NCBI GenBank assembly: GCA_930990555.1 | Contig: CAKNPW010000014.1 | Coordinates: 1-44,020 of the forward strand | Reading direction: 5' to 3' | Source: an uncultured Clostridium sp. | Lineage (GTDB): Bacteria > Bacillota > Clostridia > TANB77 > CAG-508 | Length of the DNA: 44,020 bases | Shown here: positions 43,980 to 44,020 of the stretch, in pieces | Numbering within the stretch: position 1 is the stretch's first letter | Layout: the number at the start of each line of letters is the position of its first letter | Made by a program: the position numbers and the translations under genes | Notes under the pieces: model-generated | Database searches by the model: none | The model's input: the letters and a program-made list of their open reading frames with translations, nothing else | What the model was told of the DNA's origin: nothing

Positions 43980-44020
43980 GAATGGACAGCGGAACGAAAA
44001 TACCACACCCCATTCCCAAG
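43980..44020 (-). other. Possible 3' end of a gene cut by the window edge
   Basis: The last 40 bases are clearly richer in G+C than the flanking DNA. On the minus strand two frames are open to the window edge, one ending IFVPLSIP-stop at 43,980 and another ending RSAVHSLKSL-stop. A terminator follows at 43,902-43,939. I cannot tell which frame, if either, is coding. Confidence 0.2.

Overview
The window is about 44 kb of very AT-rich DNA from a spore-forming, low-G+C Gram-positive bacterium, almost certainly an anaerobic member of Clostridia. The evidence is the spoIIGA-sigE-sigG-ymxH sporulation cluster directly behind ftsA-ftsZ, an oxygen-scavenging flavodiiron protein, strong AGGAGG ribosome-binding sites with frequent TTG and GTG starts, and textbook sigma-A promoters. 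I cannot name the species. No tRNA, rRNA or CRISPR array was seen.

Layout. (1) 1-870 has no protein gene; 187-741 on the minus strand is a group II intron ribozyme that has lost its reverse-transcriptase ORF. (2) 871-10,611 (minus) is a division and sporulation block read murA, ftsQ/divIB, two DUF881 genes, sbp, ftsA, ftsZ, spoIIGA, sigE, sigG, ymxH; it supplies peptidoglycan precursor synthesis, the divisome and then the sporulation sigma factors. (3) 10,713-15,455 (minus) is topB, an HD hydrolase, a patatin-like lipase and a flavodiiron protein in a tight operon. (4) 15,600-16,690 (plus) is rplM-rpsI with a promoter, a structured leader and a terminator. (5) 16,701-19,611 holds an AIM24-family gene and a probably acquired GH13 amylase with a palindromic operator over its -35 box. 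(6) 19,612-22,350 is comM-dprA-yraN. (7) 22,719-29,000 contains plsX-acpP, a two-gene coiled-coil module (A), rnc, an Elp3-like radical-SAM homologue without its iron-sulfur cysteines, yitT and ogg. (8) 29,159-33,765 is the str operon (rpsL-rpsG-fusA-tuf) with a possible pseudoknot between rpsL and rpsG. (9) 33,811-36,429 is an accessory island: two small two-helix membrane proteins with unusually G+C-rich terminators, then a second two-gene coiled-coil module (B) behind a perfect consensus promoter. (10) 36,431-43,728 is trmFO, a SWIM-SNF2 ATPase, topA and a small gene whose promoter carries three Spo0A boxes.

The most interesting candidates are the twin modules A and B (a 47-56 residue acidic protein followed by a 366-416 residue coiled-coil protein with a basic tail segment), the radical-SAM pseudoenzyme, the triple Spo0A-box promoter, and the rpsL-rpsG pseudoknot. 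All functional statements about these are inference from sequence alone.
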